DNA of 64,000 bases from Aliiruegeria lutimaris. Its GTDB lineage: Bacteria > Pseudomonadota > Alphaproteobacteria > Rhodobacterales > Rhodobacteraceae. This document shows positions 1-8,063 of the stretch, piece after piece. The stretch is from positions 46,780-110,779 of the forward strand of contig NZ_FNEK01000008.1 in assembly GCF_900099935.1 (NCBI RefSeq). Direction: 5' to 3'. The position numbers and the translations under genes were made by a program. The notes under the pieces were generated by a model. It ran no database searches and was not told the origin of the DNA. It saw only the letters and a list, made by a program, of their open reading frames with translations. Position 1 is the first letter of the stretch. Each line of letters opens with the position of its first letter.

Positions 1-99
1 CATTCCGTGCCGTTTGCCGGCCTGAGCGGATTTGATCTTGCCGGTGGCGGTCACCTTGAACCGTTTCTTGGCCCCGGACTTGGTCTTCATCTTGGGCAT
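1..99 (-). CDS. rpmI: 50S ribosomal protein L35 (partial, C-terminus beyond window)
   Basis: The first 33 codons of L35, a small basic protein of the large ribosomal subunit. The N-terminus reads [14 protein letters not shown] followed by KVTATGKIK, the family signature, and the reading frame runs off the left edge. The ATG at 97-99 is preceded on the minus strand by AAGGAG at good spacing (complement at about 106-111). In relatives rplT follows, which here would lie outside the window. A sigma70-like promoter sits upstream at 178-206. Confidence 0.96.
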   Translation of the reverse strand, partial: MPKMKTKSGAKKRFKVTATGKIKSAQAGKRHGM

Positions 100-177
100 T
101 TGCCAGCTCCTTATTGGATTTGGTCGTTTCGCCCGGCAGGCATGCCACTTTTGGCCCGTCGAGCGAGTGAAGTCGCG

Positions 178-206
178 CGTATAGGCGCGTTGTACCGCTC
201 TGGCAA
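178..206 (-). promoter_or_regulatory. putative sigma70-type promoter of rpmI
   Basis: On the minus strand TTGCCA (201-206), a 17-nt spacer and TATACG (178-183) resemble -35 and -10 boxes. They lie about 80 bp upstream of the rpmI start. The call rests on matching and spacing only. Confidence 0.5.
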
Positions 207-608
207 GGGATAATCGTCCATTCCAGCCATTCGCGGCGGCAACGACGGCGGTATGGCCCTCAGGGCGCATTGACCGGCTTGCGCCGCATTCCTACGTTTT
301 CATTATACCGGCGCCAAGGGCGCAACCGATACGAATCGGAGATTGAATGCTGGAGACCGTAGCAAGCCACTGAAGGGTTCCCATTGGGGAAGCCTTCCGC
401 AATTCGTGCCGAGACACGCTTCCGGGCCTGTCCGGACGCCTTGCCTACATTCTTCGGGCCGAACCTCATGAACATTTTCAAGACGGAGTCGCGCGCGCTG
501 CGCGTCCTCGACCGGGGAGGGGGCAACGACCGCAACCGTTGACCGGTGCGGACGCGTACGCGCGACCCGCCAATTATTGGCCGCAGACACATCAAAAGGA
601 ATGGAATG
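207..608. other. gene-free stretch between rpmI and the GNAT gene
   Basis: About 400 bp lie between the rpmI promoter and the GNAT start. Open frames are present on both strands, but they show low-complexity Arg/Ala/Ser composition with no recognisable family. The last 15 bases carry the AAGGA ribosome binding site of the GNAT gene. I see no RNA gene here. Confidence 0.5.
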
Positions 609-1154
609 ATGACCGATATCCTCCTTTGCCCCGCCGCGCCCGTGGATATCCCTGCGATTCTCGAACTCAACCGGCTGGCCTTCGGTGGAAACGCAGAAGC
701 AGAGCTGGTCGAAGCCCTGCTTGCGGATCCGGCGGCGGCGCCCCTGGTCAATCTCGTCCTGTTCCAGGGCGATGTCCTGCGCGGGCACGTACTGCTCAGC
801 CGCGGTTGGCTCGATGGGGTGGCGGACGGGCCGGCCTTGTCCTGGCTTGCGCCGCTCGCGGTGCATCCCGAACGGCAGGGGCGCGGGCTTGGGCAGGCGC
901 TGACGCATGCCGCGTCAGCGATGGCCGCGGAGATGGACCAGTCGCTGATCTTCCTTATGGGGCATCCGGGATTCTATCCCAAATGTGGATATGTGCCCGC
1001 CGCGCCGCATGGGTTCACCACGCCACACCCACTGCCGATAGAGGCGCAACCGGCATGGATGGTGCGGGAATTGCAGAAAGGTGCCTTGTCTCATTGGTCC
1101 GGCCGCGTGCGCGCAGCGGCAGCGTTGGAATGGCCGGAATTGTGGGGAGGCTGA
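609..1154 (+). CDS. GNAT family N-acetyltransferase
   Basis: A 181-residue acetyl-CoA-dependent N-acetyltransferase of the YhbS-like group; the substrate is unknown. The acetyl-CoA binding motif A is visible as QGRGLG at residues 90-95, after the LAPLAVHPE strand. A Y-PKCGY segment about 30 residues later is the usual motif B region. AAGGA at 596-600 precedes two adjacent ATG codons (606 and 609). I chose 609 for its 8-nt spacing; 606 would add one Met. The gene stands alone, running toward the convergent small membrane protein and pyk. Confidence 0.88.
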   Translation: MTDILLCPAAPVDIPAILELNRLAFGGNAEAELVEALLADPAAAPLVNLVLFQGDVLRGHVLLSRGWLDGVADGPALSWLAPLAVHPERQGRGLGQALTHAASAMAAEMDQSLIFLMGHPGFYPKCGYVPAAPHGFTTPHPLPIEAQPAWMVRELQKGALSHWSGRVRAAAALEWPELWGG

Positions 1155-1177
1155 ACCTTCCTGCGTCATGAACCGCG

Positions 1178-1411
1178 TCAGTGCAGGATGCTGCCCGCAA
1201 CCTTGGTGAAGATTTCGGGAATCTTCGTCGCAGAGTAGGTTCCCAGGGGGGTCTGCACGACAGCAAATGCAATCAGCCCGGCACCGACAATGACCAGAAT
1301 CATGCCAGCGCGTAGCGAGCGACCTTCGGAATATGCGCCTAGAAACGCCGGCACCGAGAGGATGCAGACGATCAGGCCGATGACAAAGACAAGATCCAGA
1401 TCAAGGGTCAC
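1178..1411 (-). CDS. small membrane protein of unknown function
   Basis: A 77-residue protein with two predicted membrane helices: DLVFVIGLIVCILSVPAF near the N-terminus and MILVIVGAGLIAFAVV in the middle. I do not recognise a named family. A GTG start at 1409-1411 is chosen because GGAGAA lies 6-10 nt upstream. An ATG at 1445-1447 would add 12 residues encoded by a perfect palindrome, which looks regulatory rather than coding. It lies downstream of pyk across 52 bp, on the same strand. Confidence 0.65.
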   Translation of the reverse strand: MTLDLDLVFVIGLIVCILSVPAFLGAYSEGRSLRAGMILVIVGAGLIAFAVVQTPLGTYSATKIPEIFTKVAGSILH

Positions 1412-1414
1412 CCT

Positions 1415-1445
1415 GGTTCTCCAGAATACGCGTTTCTGGAGAACC
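1415..1445. promoter_or_regulatory. perfect 12-bp inverted repeat over a ribosome binding site
   Basis: Arms GGTTCTCCAGAA (1415-1426) and TTCTGGAGAACC (1434-1445) are exactly complementary, with a 7-nt loop. On the minus-strand transcript the second arm contains the GGAGAA ribosome binding site of the gene starting at 1411, so a folded mRNA would hide it. It could equally be a dimeric operator in DNA. Confidence 0.6.
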
Positions 1446-1463
1446 ATACACTGAAACGGGCGA

Positions 1464-2912
1464 TTATTCAGGATCAGTGTTGAAAATCAGTCTTTCGTCG
1501 CAAGGCGCCACCCGCAGGATGTTGGTGGAGCCGGGGATGTTGAAGGGCACGCCGGCGACGACGACGATGTTGTCCTCGGCATTGGCGAACTGGCCAGCGC
1601 GTGCAGCGCGGGCGGCCGAAACGACCGCCATCTTGAAACGGCTCACATCGCCATTGGTCATGAAGCAGTTCACGCCCCAACTCAGGCACATCCGCCGCGC
1701 CGTCCCGGTGAAGGGTGTCAGCGCGAGGATCGGCACGCGGGGCCGCTCGCGGGCGGTCTTGAGCGCGGTGGTGCCGGAATGGGTGAAGCAGCAGATCGCC
1801 TTCACGCCGGTATTCTCGGCAATCTCGCGCGCAGCGGAGACGATGCTGTCGGCGGTGGTGTTGCGTTCGACATGACGCGCCGATTCGATGATCTCGCGAT
1901 AGACCTGGCCGCTTTCGACCTCGACCGCGACCGCGTCCATCGTGCGCACCGCTTCGAAAGGATAGGCGCCGGCAGCCGATTCGGCCGAGAGCATCACCGC
2001 GTCGGCACCCTCGTAGATGGCGTTGGCGACATCCGAGACCTCGGCGCGGGTCGGCACCGGGCTCTCGATCATCGATTCGAGCATCTGGGTGGCCACGATC
2101 ACCGGCTTGGCCGCCGAGCGCGCGCCGCGGATCAGGCGTTTCTGGATCGGCGGAACCGCCTGCACAGGCAGTTCGACCCCGAGGTCGCCCCGCGCCACCA
2201 TGATTCCGTCGGAAACGGCGAGGATTTCGTCATAGGCATCGACCGCGGCGGGTTTCTCGATCTTGGCGAGCACGGCGGCGCGGCCCGCGACCAGTTCCTT
2301 GGTCTGGAGCACGTCCTCCGGGCGCTGCACGAAGGAGAGCGCCACCCAGTCCACGCCCAGCTCGCAGACGAATTCCAGGTCCTTCTTGTCCTTGTCCGAC
2401 AGCGCGGCCACCGGCAGGACGACGTCGGGCACGTTCACGCCCTTGCGGTTGGAGATGGTGCCGCCCGTCACGACGACGCAATCGGCATAGTCGTCACCGC
2501 ATTGCTCGACCCGCAGGCGAATCTTGCCGTCATTCACCAGCAGGGTCGCGCCCGGCATGAGTGCCTGGAAGATCTCCGGATGCGGAAGGCGCACGCGGCT
2601 CGACGTGCCCTCGGCCTCGTCGAGATCCATGCGGAACTTTTCGCCCTCGACCAGCACTTCCGAGTCTCCGGCAAACACGCCGACGCGGAGTTTCGGGCCC
2701 TGAAGGTCGGCCAGGATGGCGATGGGGCGGCCTATTTCCTGTTCGATCTGGCGGATGATCTTGTGGCGCTCGCGGATTTCTTCGTGGCTGCCATGGCTCA
2801 TGTTGAGCCGGAAAACATCGGCGCCAAGCTCGAAGAGCCTCCTTATCGTGTCATAGTCGTCGGAGGCGGGACCAAGCGTGGCCACGATCTTCACATTGCG
2901 CATTCGCCGCAT
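1464..2912 (-). CDS. pyk: pyruvate kinase
   Basis: A 482-residue cytosolic glycolytic enzyme converting phosphoenolpyruvate and ADP to pyruvate and ATP. Visible signatures are RLNMSHG (phosphate and metal site), ADLQGPKLRVG, the catalytic lysine in AKIEKP, VARGDLGVELP, and the long ATQMLESMI-PTRAEVSDVANAI segment. The A/B barrel domains and a C-terminal domain (FTHSGTTA, RPRVPILALTP) are complete. The start is MRRMRN at 2912, preceded by GGAAAGG. A longer open frame extends to 3416 but is non-homologous upstream. N-formylglutamate amidohydrolase diverges from it. Confidence 0.97.
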   Translation of the reverse strand: MRRMRNVKIVATLGPASDDYDTIRRLFELGADVFRLNMSHGSHEEIRERHKIIRQIEQEIGRPIAILADLQGPKLRVGVFAGDSEVLVEGEKFRMDLDEAEGTSSRVRLPHPEIFQALMPGATLLVNDGKIRLRVEQCGDDYADCVVVTGGTISNRKGVNVPDVVLPVAALSDKDKKDLEFVCELGVDWVALSFVQRPEDVLQTKELVAGRAAVLAKIEKPAAVDAYDEILAVSDGIMVARGDLGVELPVQAVPPIQKRLIRGARSAAKPVIVATQMLESMIESPVPTRAEVSDVANAIYEGADAVMLSAESAAGAYPFEAVRTMDAVAVEVESGQVYREIIESARHVERNTTADSIVSAAREIAENTGVKAICCFTHSGTTALKTARERPRVPILALTPFTGTARRMCLSWGVNCFMTNGDVSRFKMAVVSAARAARAGQFANAEDNIVVVAGVPFNIPGSTNILRVAPCDERLIFNTDPE

Positions 2913-3047
2913 AATAGGGCAACCTTTCCGTTCATTCGGCTTCCGGGGGACAGTTAGCGATAAAGCCGTCGATTTGCCACCCCCGGATGGCTCTGGCACT
3001 TCGCTCCCCGACGCAATACACCCATGCGCGTAAAAGATCACGTGCCC

Positions 3048-3791
3048 ATGACATATCACGCTTTCCATACACACGGCGAAAGCCGGAGCAGTCGCTGGCT
3101 CATCACCTGCGATCACGCAACGAACACCGTCCCGCCGATGGTCAATGGCGGCACGCTGGGCCTGCCCCAATCGGAGATGTCCCGGCATATCGCCTACGAT
3201 CCGGGCGCCGCAGGGGTCGCCCATGCGATGGCGGACGCATTGGACGCCCCGCTGATCACGTCGAATTTCTCGCGGCTGGTTATCGACCCCAATCGCGGTG
3301 AGGACGACCCTACGCTGTTGATGAAGCTCTATGACGGGACGATCATTCCGGGCAACCGCCTCGCGGATGCCGCGGAACTGGAGCGCCGCAAGGAGCTCTG
3401 CTACCGGCCTTACCATGCGGAACTTGGGCGGCTGGCGGCCTCGCGCCGGTCACCGGTGATCGTCGCCATTCACAGCTTTACGCCGCAATTGCGGGGGCGT
3501 CCGCCGCGGCCATGGCATGTCGCGCTGCTCCACACGCCGCCGCAAAATGTGCTGTCGCAGGCTATGATCGCGCGGCTGCAGGCCGAGGAAGACCTGTGCG
3601 TCGGCGACAACGAACCCTATGCCGGGCACCAGCCGGGCGACTCGATCCATCGCCATGCCTTGAGCCACGACCGGCCGCATGTTCTGATCGAGGTTCGGCA
3701 GGATCTGATCGGGACCGTCGAGCAGCAGCGTGCCTGGGGGCGTCGGCTCGCGCCGCTCCTGGTTGCGGCGCTGGCCGATTGTGGAGAATGA
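3048..3791 (+). CDS. N-formylglutamate amidohydrolase family protein
   Basis: A 247-residue zinc hydrolase of the HutG-like family, which removes formate from N-formyl-L-glutamate or related N-acyl substrates. Family signatures are LITCDHATNTVP at the N-terminus, SRLVIDPNRG, VAIHSFTP, and the C-terminal VLIEVRQDLI. I start at MTYHAF; an upstream ATG at 3024 lacks a ribosome binding site. No other histidine-degradation genes are nearby, so the true substrate is open. The DUF1244 gene follows 22 bp downstream and is probably co-transcribed. Confidence 0.87.
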   Translation: MTYHAFHTHGESRSSRWLITCDHATNTVPPMVNGGTLGLPQSEMSRHIAYDPGAAGVAHAMADALDAPLITSNFSRLVIDPNRGEDDPTLLMKLYDGTIIPGNRLADAAELERRKELCYRPYHAELGRLAASRRSPVIVAIHSFTPQLRGRPPRPWHVALLHTPPQNVLSQAMIARLQAEEDLCVGDNEPYAGHQPGDSIHRHALSHDRPHVLIEVRQDLIGTVEQQRAWGRRLAPLLVAALADCGE

Positions 3792-3813
3792 CTCGAAAGA
3801 CAGGGAGAGAGAC

Positions 3814-4134
3814 ATGGACGACCAGACGCGGATCGAAATCGAGGCCGCCGCCTTTCGCCGCCTGCGCAAGCACCTGATGGAAGATCGTGCGGACGTGCAG
3901 AATATCGACATGATGAACCTTGCCGGTTTCTGCCGGAACTGCCTGTCCCGCTGGTATCAGGAAGCCGCCAATGAGCGCGGTATCGAGATGGACAAGGCCG
4001 CAGGGCGCGAGGCTTTTTACGGAATGCCCTACGATCAGTGGAAGGCGCGGAACCAGTCCGAGGCAAGCCCGGAGAAGCAGGCCGCTTTTGAAACCGCCTT
4101 TCGCGAGAATGTCGGTGAGCCCGATCGAAACTGA
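3814..4134 (+). CDS. DUF1244 domain-containing protein
   Basis: A 106-residue small soluble protein of the DUF1244 family, function unknown. It has the recognisable core NLAGFCRNCLSRWYQEAA, with two cysteines in CRNC, and GMPYDQWKA. The start ATG at 3814 is preceded by CAGGGAGAGA. It follows the N-formylglutamate amidohydrolase gene closely and is succeeded by a hairpin that looks like a terminator. Confidence 0.9.
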   Translation: MDDQTRIEIEAAAFRRLRKHLMEDRADVQNIDMMNLAGFCRNCLSRWYQEAANERGIEMDKAAGREAFYGMPYDQWKARNQSEASPEKQAAFETAFRENVGEPDRN

Positions 4135-4145
4135 GCCGGAAACCC

Positions 4146-4174
4146 GGCGGCACGACAAATGTGCCGCCCCATTT
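4146..4174 (+). terminator. probable intrinsic terminator after DUF1244 gene
   Basis: Arms GGCGGCAC (4146-4153) and GTGCCGCC (4161-4168) form a perfect 8-bp stem with a 7-nt loop, followed by CCATTTTC. The T-run is short, so termination may be partial. Confidence 0.6.
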
Positions 4175-4244
4175 TCGCCCTGAGTCTTTCCGAAACCTTA
4201 AGCCGGATGGCCTCGTGCCGGAAACAAATGCGCCCTGCGTGGAC

Positions 4245-4274
4245 CTATTGTTTCTTCAAAGCATTGAATATAAT
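4245..4274 (+). promoter_or_regulatory. putative promoter of the gene at 4341
   Basis: A perfect TATAAT (4269-4274) lies in an unusually A/T-rich stretch (about 4245-4320). Possible -35 boxes are CTATTG at 4245-4250 (18-nt spacer) or the neighbouring TTGTTT. It is about 65 bp upstream of the start codon. Confidence 0.5.
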
Positions 4275-4340
4275 ACTTAAATCTGATAAATTCGTCGCTG
4301 TTTTTCTGTTAGAACTAGTTTTGGGGCGAAGAGGTGTATT

Positions 4341-4709
4341 ATGTTGAATGTTATCACACTGGCGATCATCGCCATTTCCATTTCCCTGGCCGCGATCGCG
4401 CTTATCCGTGAACAGCGTGGCAATAGTTCTCATGGGCGCGCCAAGTCACAGTCCGGACGTTCTGTAACTTTTGATCCCAATGCAGCCCAACCCGCCATCC
4501 TTTCTGGATTCGATCTCTGCAGCAACGCTTTGCTGTTGCAACTTCCCGCCGAACAGGTGGCGGCACTCGTTCCGACGGACTTCGCAACGCGCCCGATCAC
4601 AGATGGCACCGGGCAGGATATTCTGTACCGCAACAGGGTTCTGTTGCGCTTGCCGCATGTTTCGGCCAACCGCCACGTCGAACTTCACATCGAGGCTCTC
4701 GCGGTCTGA
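4341..4709 (+). CDS. hypothetical membrane-anchored protein
   Basis: A 122-residue protein of unknown function. One N-terminal helix (about residues 2-23, LNVITLAIIAISISLAAIAL) is followed by a positively charged turn and a soluble domain that I cannot assign. GAGG precedes the ATG. The upstream DNA is markedly A/T-rich compared with everything around it, and the gene stands alone between two terminator-like hairpins. This hints at a recently gained or strongly regulated gene. Confidence 0.6.
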   Translation: MLNVITLAIIAISISLAAIALIREQRGNSSHGRAKSQSGRSVTFDPNAAQPAILSGFDLCSNALLLQLPAEQVAALVPTDFATRPITDGTGQDILYRNRVLLRLPHVSANRHVELHIEALAV

Positions 4710-4731
4710 TCGCGATCCTGCGCAAACACGC

Positions 4732-4768
4732 AAAAGCCCGGCGAGATCCAGATCGACGCCGGGCTTTC
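4732..4768. terminator. bidirectional terminator-like hairpin
   Basis: AAAGCCCGGCG (4733-4743) and CGCCGGGCTTT (4757-4767) pair perfectly over 11 bp with a 13-nt loop. T-rich flanks exist in both directions, so it can serve the gene at 4341 and, on the minus strand, the aminotransferase. Confidence 0.75.
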
Positions 4769-4792
4769 TCGTTTTCCGGATCGGTGGTTGGC

Positions 4793-5653
4793 TCAGATCG
4801 CCGCCTTGCGCATCTCGTCGAGATAAATCTCGCGCAGCCGTGCCGCGATCGGGCCCGGCGTGCCGTCGCCAATCGCCACGCCATCCACGTTCACAACAGG
4901 CATGACAAAGGCCGATGCCGAGGTGATGAAAGCTTCGTCGGCATTCTTCGCCTCGTCGATGGAGAAACCGCGTTCCTCGACCTCCATCTGCGCCTCGCGG
5001 GCAAAACGCAGCACCGCGGCGCGGGTAATGCCGTGCAGGATCTCGGTGCCCAGGTGCCGGGTGATGATCTTGTTGCCCTTGACGATATAGGCGTTGTTCG
5101 AGCTGCCCTCGGTGACCAGCCCGTCCTCGACCATCCAGGCATCCTCCGCACCGGCCTTTTTGGCCATCATCTTGCCCATGGACGGGTAGAGAAGCTGCAC
5201 CGTCTTGATGTCTCGGCGGCCCCAGCGGATATCCTCGATGGAGATCACCTTGATGCCAGTCTTCGCCTGCGGGCTTTCGGCCAGTCCGGGCTTGGACTGA
5301 GTGAAGAGCACCAGCGTCGGCTTCACATCCGCGCTCGGAAAGGCGAAATCCCGGTCCGCGGGCGCGCCGCGGGTGATCTGGAGGTAAATCAGCCCGTCGG
5401 TGATCTCGTTCTTTTCCACCAGTGCGCGGTGAATTTCCAGGAGATCGTCCATCGCCTCGGGCACCGGCATGTCCAGTTCGTTCAGCGAGCGTTGCAGGCG
5501 CGTCTTGTGGCCGTCGAAATCGATCAGCTTGCCGCCGAGCACCGATGTCACCTCGTAGACGCCATCGGCGAACAGGAAGCCCCGGTCGAAAATCGAGACC
5601 TTGGCCTCTTCCTCGGGGAGATAGTCCCCGTTCACGTAAACAATGCGGCTCAC
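4793..5653 (-). CDS. dat: D-amino-acid aminotransferase
   Basis: A 286-residue PLP fold-IV transaminase that moves the amino group between D-amino acids and 2-oxo acids, typically forming or using D-glutamate and D-alanine. The PLP lysine is K150 in RRDIKTVQLLYP. FDRGFLFADGVYEV near the N-terminus and EGSSNNAYIV are family motifs, and TRGAPADRDFAFP corresponds to the D-specific carboxylate-trap loop. The GTG start at 5653 has AAGGAG five bases upstream. It lies downstream of DgcN and DgcA on the same strand, which points to D-glutamate or D-amino-acid breakdown. A branched-chain or 4-amino-4-deoxychorismate role is less likely. Confidence 0.88.
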   Translation of the reverse strand: MSRIVYVNGDYLPEEEAKVSIFDRGFLFADGVYEVTSVLGGKLIDFDGHKTRLQRSLNELDMPVPEAMDDLLEIHRALVEKNEITDGLIYLQITRGAPADRDFAFPSADVKPTLVLFTQSKPGLAESPQAKTGIKVISIEDIRWGRRDIKTVQLLYPSMGKMMAKKAGAEDAWMVEDGLVTEGSSNNAYIVKGNKIITRHLGTEILHGITRAAVLRFAREAQMEVEERGFSIDEAKNADEAFITSASAFVMPVVNVDGVAIGDGTPGPIAARLREIYLDEMRKAAI

Positions 5654-5689
5654 TGTCTTCTCCTTCGTGTTCCTGGACTGCCTCTTGGG

Positions 5690-5713
5690 CGCTTGAGCGG
5701 TTACGGTCAAGCG
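5690..5713. repeat. inverted repeat between dgcA and dat
   Basis: CGCTTGA (5690-5696) and TCAAGCG (5707-5713) are exactly complementary, with a 10-nt loop. It sits in the 82-bp gap between the two genes and has no T-run. It may be an mRNA-stability hairpin. Confidence 0.45.
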
Positions 5714-5735
5714 TCGTGGCACCCCGAGAGGCGGT

Positions 5736-6701
5736 TCAGCCCCAAAGTTCGCGGCTCGGCGGGTGGACCCCCGCCGCGTCATAGCTCAGCGGGGTTGCAC
5801 GGTCCTCGGCCAGCAGGAGCGGTCCATCGAGATCCACCACCGCCGCGCCCTGGGCCAACAGCACAGCCGGGGCCATTGCCAGCGACGAGCCGACCATGCA
5901 GCCCACCATGATCCCGAACCCGGCTTCCTCTGCCGCCTTGCGCAATGCAAGCGCCTCGGTCAGCCCGCCTGTCTTGTCGAGCTTGATATTGATCAGGTCG
6001 TACTTGCCCTGCAGCTTCTCCAGCGTCGCCCGGTCATGCACGGATTCATCGGCGCAAAGCGGCACCGGCCGCTCCAGCCCCAGAAGCCCGTCGTCCGCGC
6101 CCGCGGGCAGCGGTTGCTCCACCATCGCCACGCCCAGCCGCAGCAGATGCGGCGCAAGCTCGGCATAGATCTCTGCGGTCCAACCCTCGTTGGCATCGAG
6201 AATGATCTTCGAAGCCGGCGCTCCGGCGCGCACCGCTTCCAGCCGCGGCATGTCATCCGGCGTGCCCAGCTTGATCTTCAGCAAGGGACGATGGGCATTC
6301 TCCGCCGCGCTGGCCTGCATCGCCTCCGGCGTGTCGAGCGACAGCGTATAGGCCGTGATCAACGGCCCCGGCGCCGAAAGCCCGGCCAGTTCCCAGGCGG
6401 GCTTGCCGGACGTTTTGGCCTCCAAGTCCCAAAGCGCGCAATCCACGGCATTGCGCGCCGCGCCGGGTTTCAGAAGCTCCTGCAACGAAGCACGGTCGAA
6501 CGCGGTCGGCAATCCTTCGATCTGCGCCGTTACGCTTGCCAGCGTTTCACCATATCGCGCGTAGGGCACGCATTCGCCTTGCCCTGTGAAGCCGTCCTTC
6601 TCGATCCGAACCGTTAGAACCTTCGCTTCCGTCCGCGACCCGCGCGAAATCGTGAAAACCTGCGCAAGGCGGAACACATCCGCCGTGACCTCAACCCGCA
6701 T
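5736..6701 (-). CDS. dgcA: N-acetyl-D-glutamate racemase, enolase superfamily
   Basis: A 321-residue mandelate-racemase-like enzyme, similar to the L-Ala-D/L-Glu epimerases. The catalytic acid/base lysines are seen in LLKIKLG and NIKLDKTGG. The metal ligands are in LDANEGW, VEQPLP and CADESVHD, and the N-terminal capping domain is complete. Next to a DUF1611/DgcN protein, this matches the DgcN-DgcA D-glutamate pathway described in marine bacteria, in which DgcN acetylates D-Glu and DgcA racemises N-acetyl-D-Glu. The racemase role is therefore inferred from context; sequence alone would also allow dipeptide epimerase. GGGAGAGG precedes the ATG. Confidence 0.82.
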   Translation of the reverse strand: MRVEVTADVFRLAQVFTISRGSRTEAKVLTVRIEKDGFTGQGECVPYARYGETLASVTAQIEGLPTAFDRASLQELLKPGAARNAVDCALWDLEAKTSGKPAWELAGLSAPGPLITAYTLSLDTPEAMQASAAENAHRPLLKIKLGTPDDMPRLEAVRAGAPASKIILDANEGWTAEIYAELAPHLLRLGVAMVEQPLPAGADDGLLGLERPVPLCADESVHDRATLEKLQGKYDLINIKLDKTGGLTEALALRKAAEEAGFGIMVGCMVGSSLAMAPAVLLAQGAAVVDLDGPLLLAEDRATPLSYDAAGVHPPSRELWG

Positions 6702-6752
6702 CCCCGGCCTCTCCCGTATTCTTCATTCCCAGGGCTCCGCCCGTTCGGGGCT

Positions 6753-6775
6753 GAAATGGTCCCCCGGACCATTTC
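6753..6775. repeat. perfect 10-bp hairpin between dgcN and dgcA
   Basis: GAAATGGTCC and GGACCATTTC flank a CCC loop within the 141-bp dgcN-dgcA gap. The symmetry is exact, with no T-run on either strand. It resembles dispersed small palindromes, and could also set relative expression of the two genes. Confidence 0.55.
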
Positions 6776-6842
6776 CGACACGCCCCTCACGCCCCGCCGG
6801 AGGCAGAAAGACTCAATCCTTCCGTCTCCGCAAGGACTTCGC

Positions 6843-7847
6843 TCAGTCGAACGCGGCCAGCGCATCCACGAGCTTGCCGGCGCCATGGCGGAACGGATCC
6901 ACCGCCGGCAGGCAAAACTCGGCTTCAAGGTCGGCGAGATAGCTGTTTGCCTCGTCTTCGGACAAATGCTGCGTGTTCACCGAAATGCCAACCGCCTTCA
7001 CATCCGGATTGACCCGGCTTGCCAGCGTCAGCGCCAGATCGCGTAGCTCTTCCAGCGAGGGCAGCGCGTAGTCTGGCAGGCCGCGCATATGCTCCCGGGT
7101 CGGCTCGTGGCACAGGATCAGCGCATCCGGCTGCCCGCCATGCACCAGCGCCATCGTGACGCCGGAATAGGAGGCATGGAAGAGCGAGCCCTGGCCCTCG
7201 ATCAGGTCCCAGTGGTCCTCGTCATTGTCTGGTGTCAGCCATTCCACGGCGCCGGCCATGAAATCGGCGATCACGGCGTCGAGCGGAATCCCGTCGCCCG
7301 TGATCAGGATGCCCGTCTGGCCCGTCGCGCGGAAGGTCGACTTCATGCCGCGCTTCTGCATCTCCGCGTCCATCGCAAGCGCGGTGTACATCTTGCCGAC
7401 CGAACAATCGGTGCCGACCGCAAGGCAACGCTTGCCGGTCCGCTTCTTGCCGTTGGCGATCGGGTAATCGACCTCCGGCACGCGGACATCGTGCATCTCG
7501 CGCCCCTCGGCCTTGGCAATCTCGACCAGTTCCGGCTCATCCGACAGCAGGTTATGCAGGCCGGAGGCAAGATCGAACCCCTTCAACAGCGCTTCGGCCA
7601 GAACGTGCCGCCATTCGTGCGAGATCATGCCGCCACGGTTGGCCACGCCGATCACCAGCGTCTTGGCGCCGGCTTCCAGCGCCTCGTCGAGCGTCATGTC
7701 GGTCAATTTCATGTCAGCCTTGCAGCCGTCCATGCGGAACTGACCCACGGCGAATTCCGGACGCCAGTCCTTGATACCCTGCGCGACCTTGGCGGCGAGC
7801 TGGTCCGGGGCTTCTCCGAGAAACAGAAGGTAGGGCGTTTCGATCAT
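6843..7847 (-). CDS. dgcN: D-glutamate N-acetyltransferase DgcN (DUF1611 family)
   Basis: A 334-residue DUF1611-family protein. It shows a Rossmann-like N-terminal half and a P-loop-like GTDCSVGK at residues 145-152, followed by GQTGILI, LIEGQGSL and DALILCHEP. In the DgcN-DgcA pathway this family N-acetylates D-glutamate so that the racemase can convert it to N-acetyl-L-glutamate. The start at 7847 has AAGGAG 6 nt upstream. It is the first gene of the probable dgcN-dgcA-dat operon. Activity is inferred from family and gene pairing. Confidence 0.85.
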   Translation of the reverse strand: MIETPYLLFLGEAPDQLAAKVAQGIKDWRPEFAVGQFRMDGCKADMKLTDMTLDEALEAGAKTLVIGVANRGGMISHEWRHVLAEALLKGFDLASGLHNLLSDEPELVEIAKAEGREMHDVRVPEVDYPIANGKKRTGKRCLAVGTDCSVGKMYTALAMDAEMQKRGMKSTFRATGQTGILITGDGIPLDAVIADFMAGAVEWLTPDNDEDHWDLIEGQGSLFHASYSGVTMALVHGGQPDALILCHEPTREHMRGLPDYALPSLEELRDLALTLASRVNPDVKAVGISVNTQHLSEDEANSYLADLEAEFCLPAVDPFRHGAGKLVDALAAFD

Positions 7848-8063
7848 CTTGAATCTCCTTGTTCCCACGGACGCTAGCATGGGACGCGCAAGGAATTTTT
7901 GTCAGACTTGCTGACCCAATAAAGTTGAATTGGAAAGGCATTCTGGAAATCGCGCGAGAGTTCGAATACTGTTCGATTGCCTGCAAATTATGCAGTTTGA
8001 AAACTCACCTTTTTGGTTTGATTCGTTGACAATCTCCAATCGGCCCGTGCCTTGGGCCTTCCG

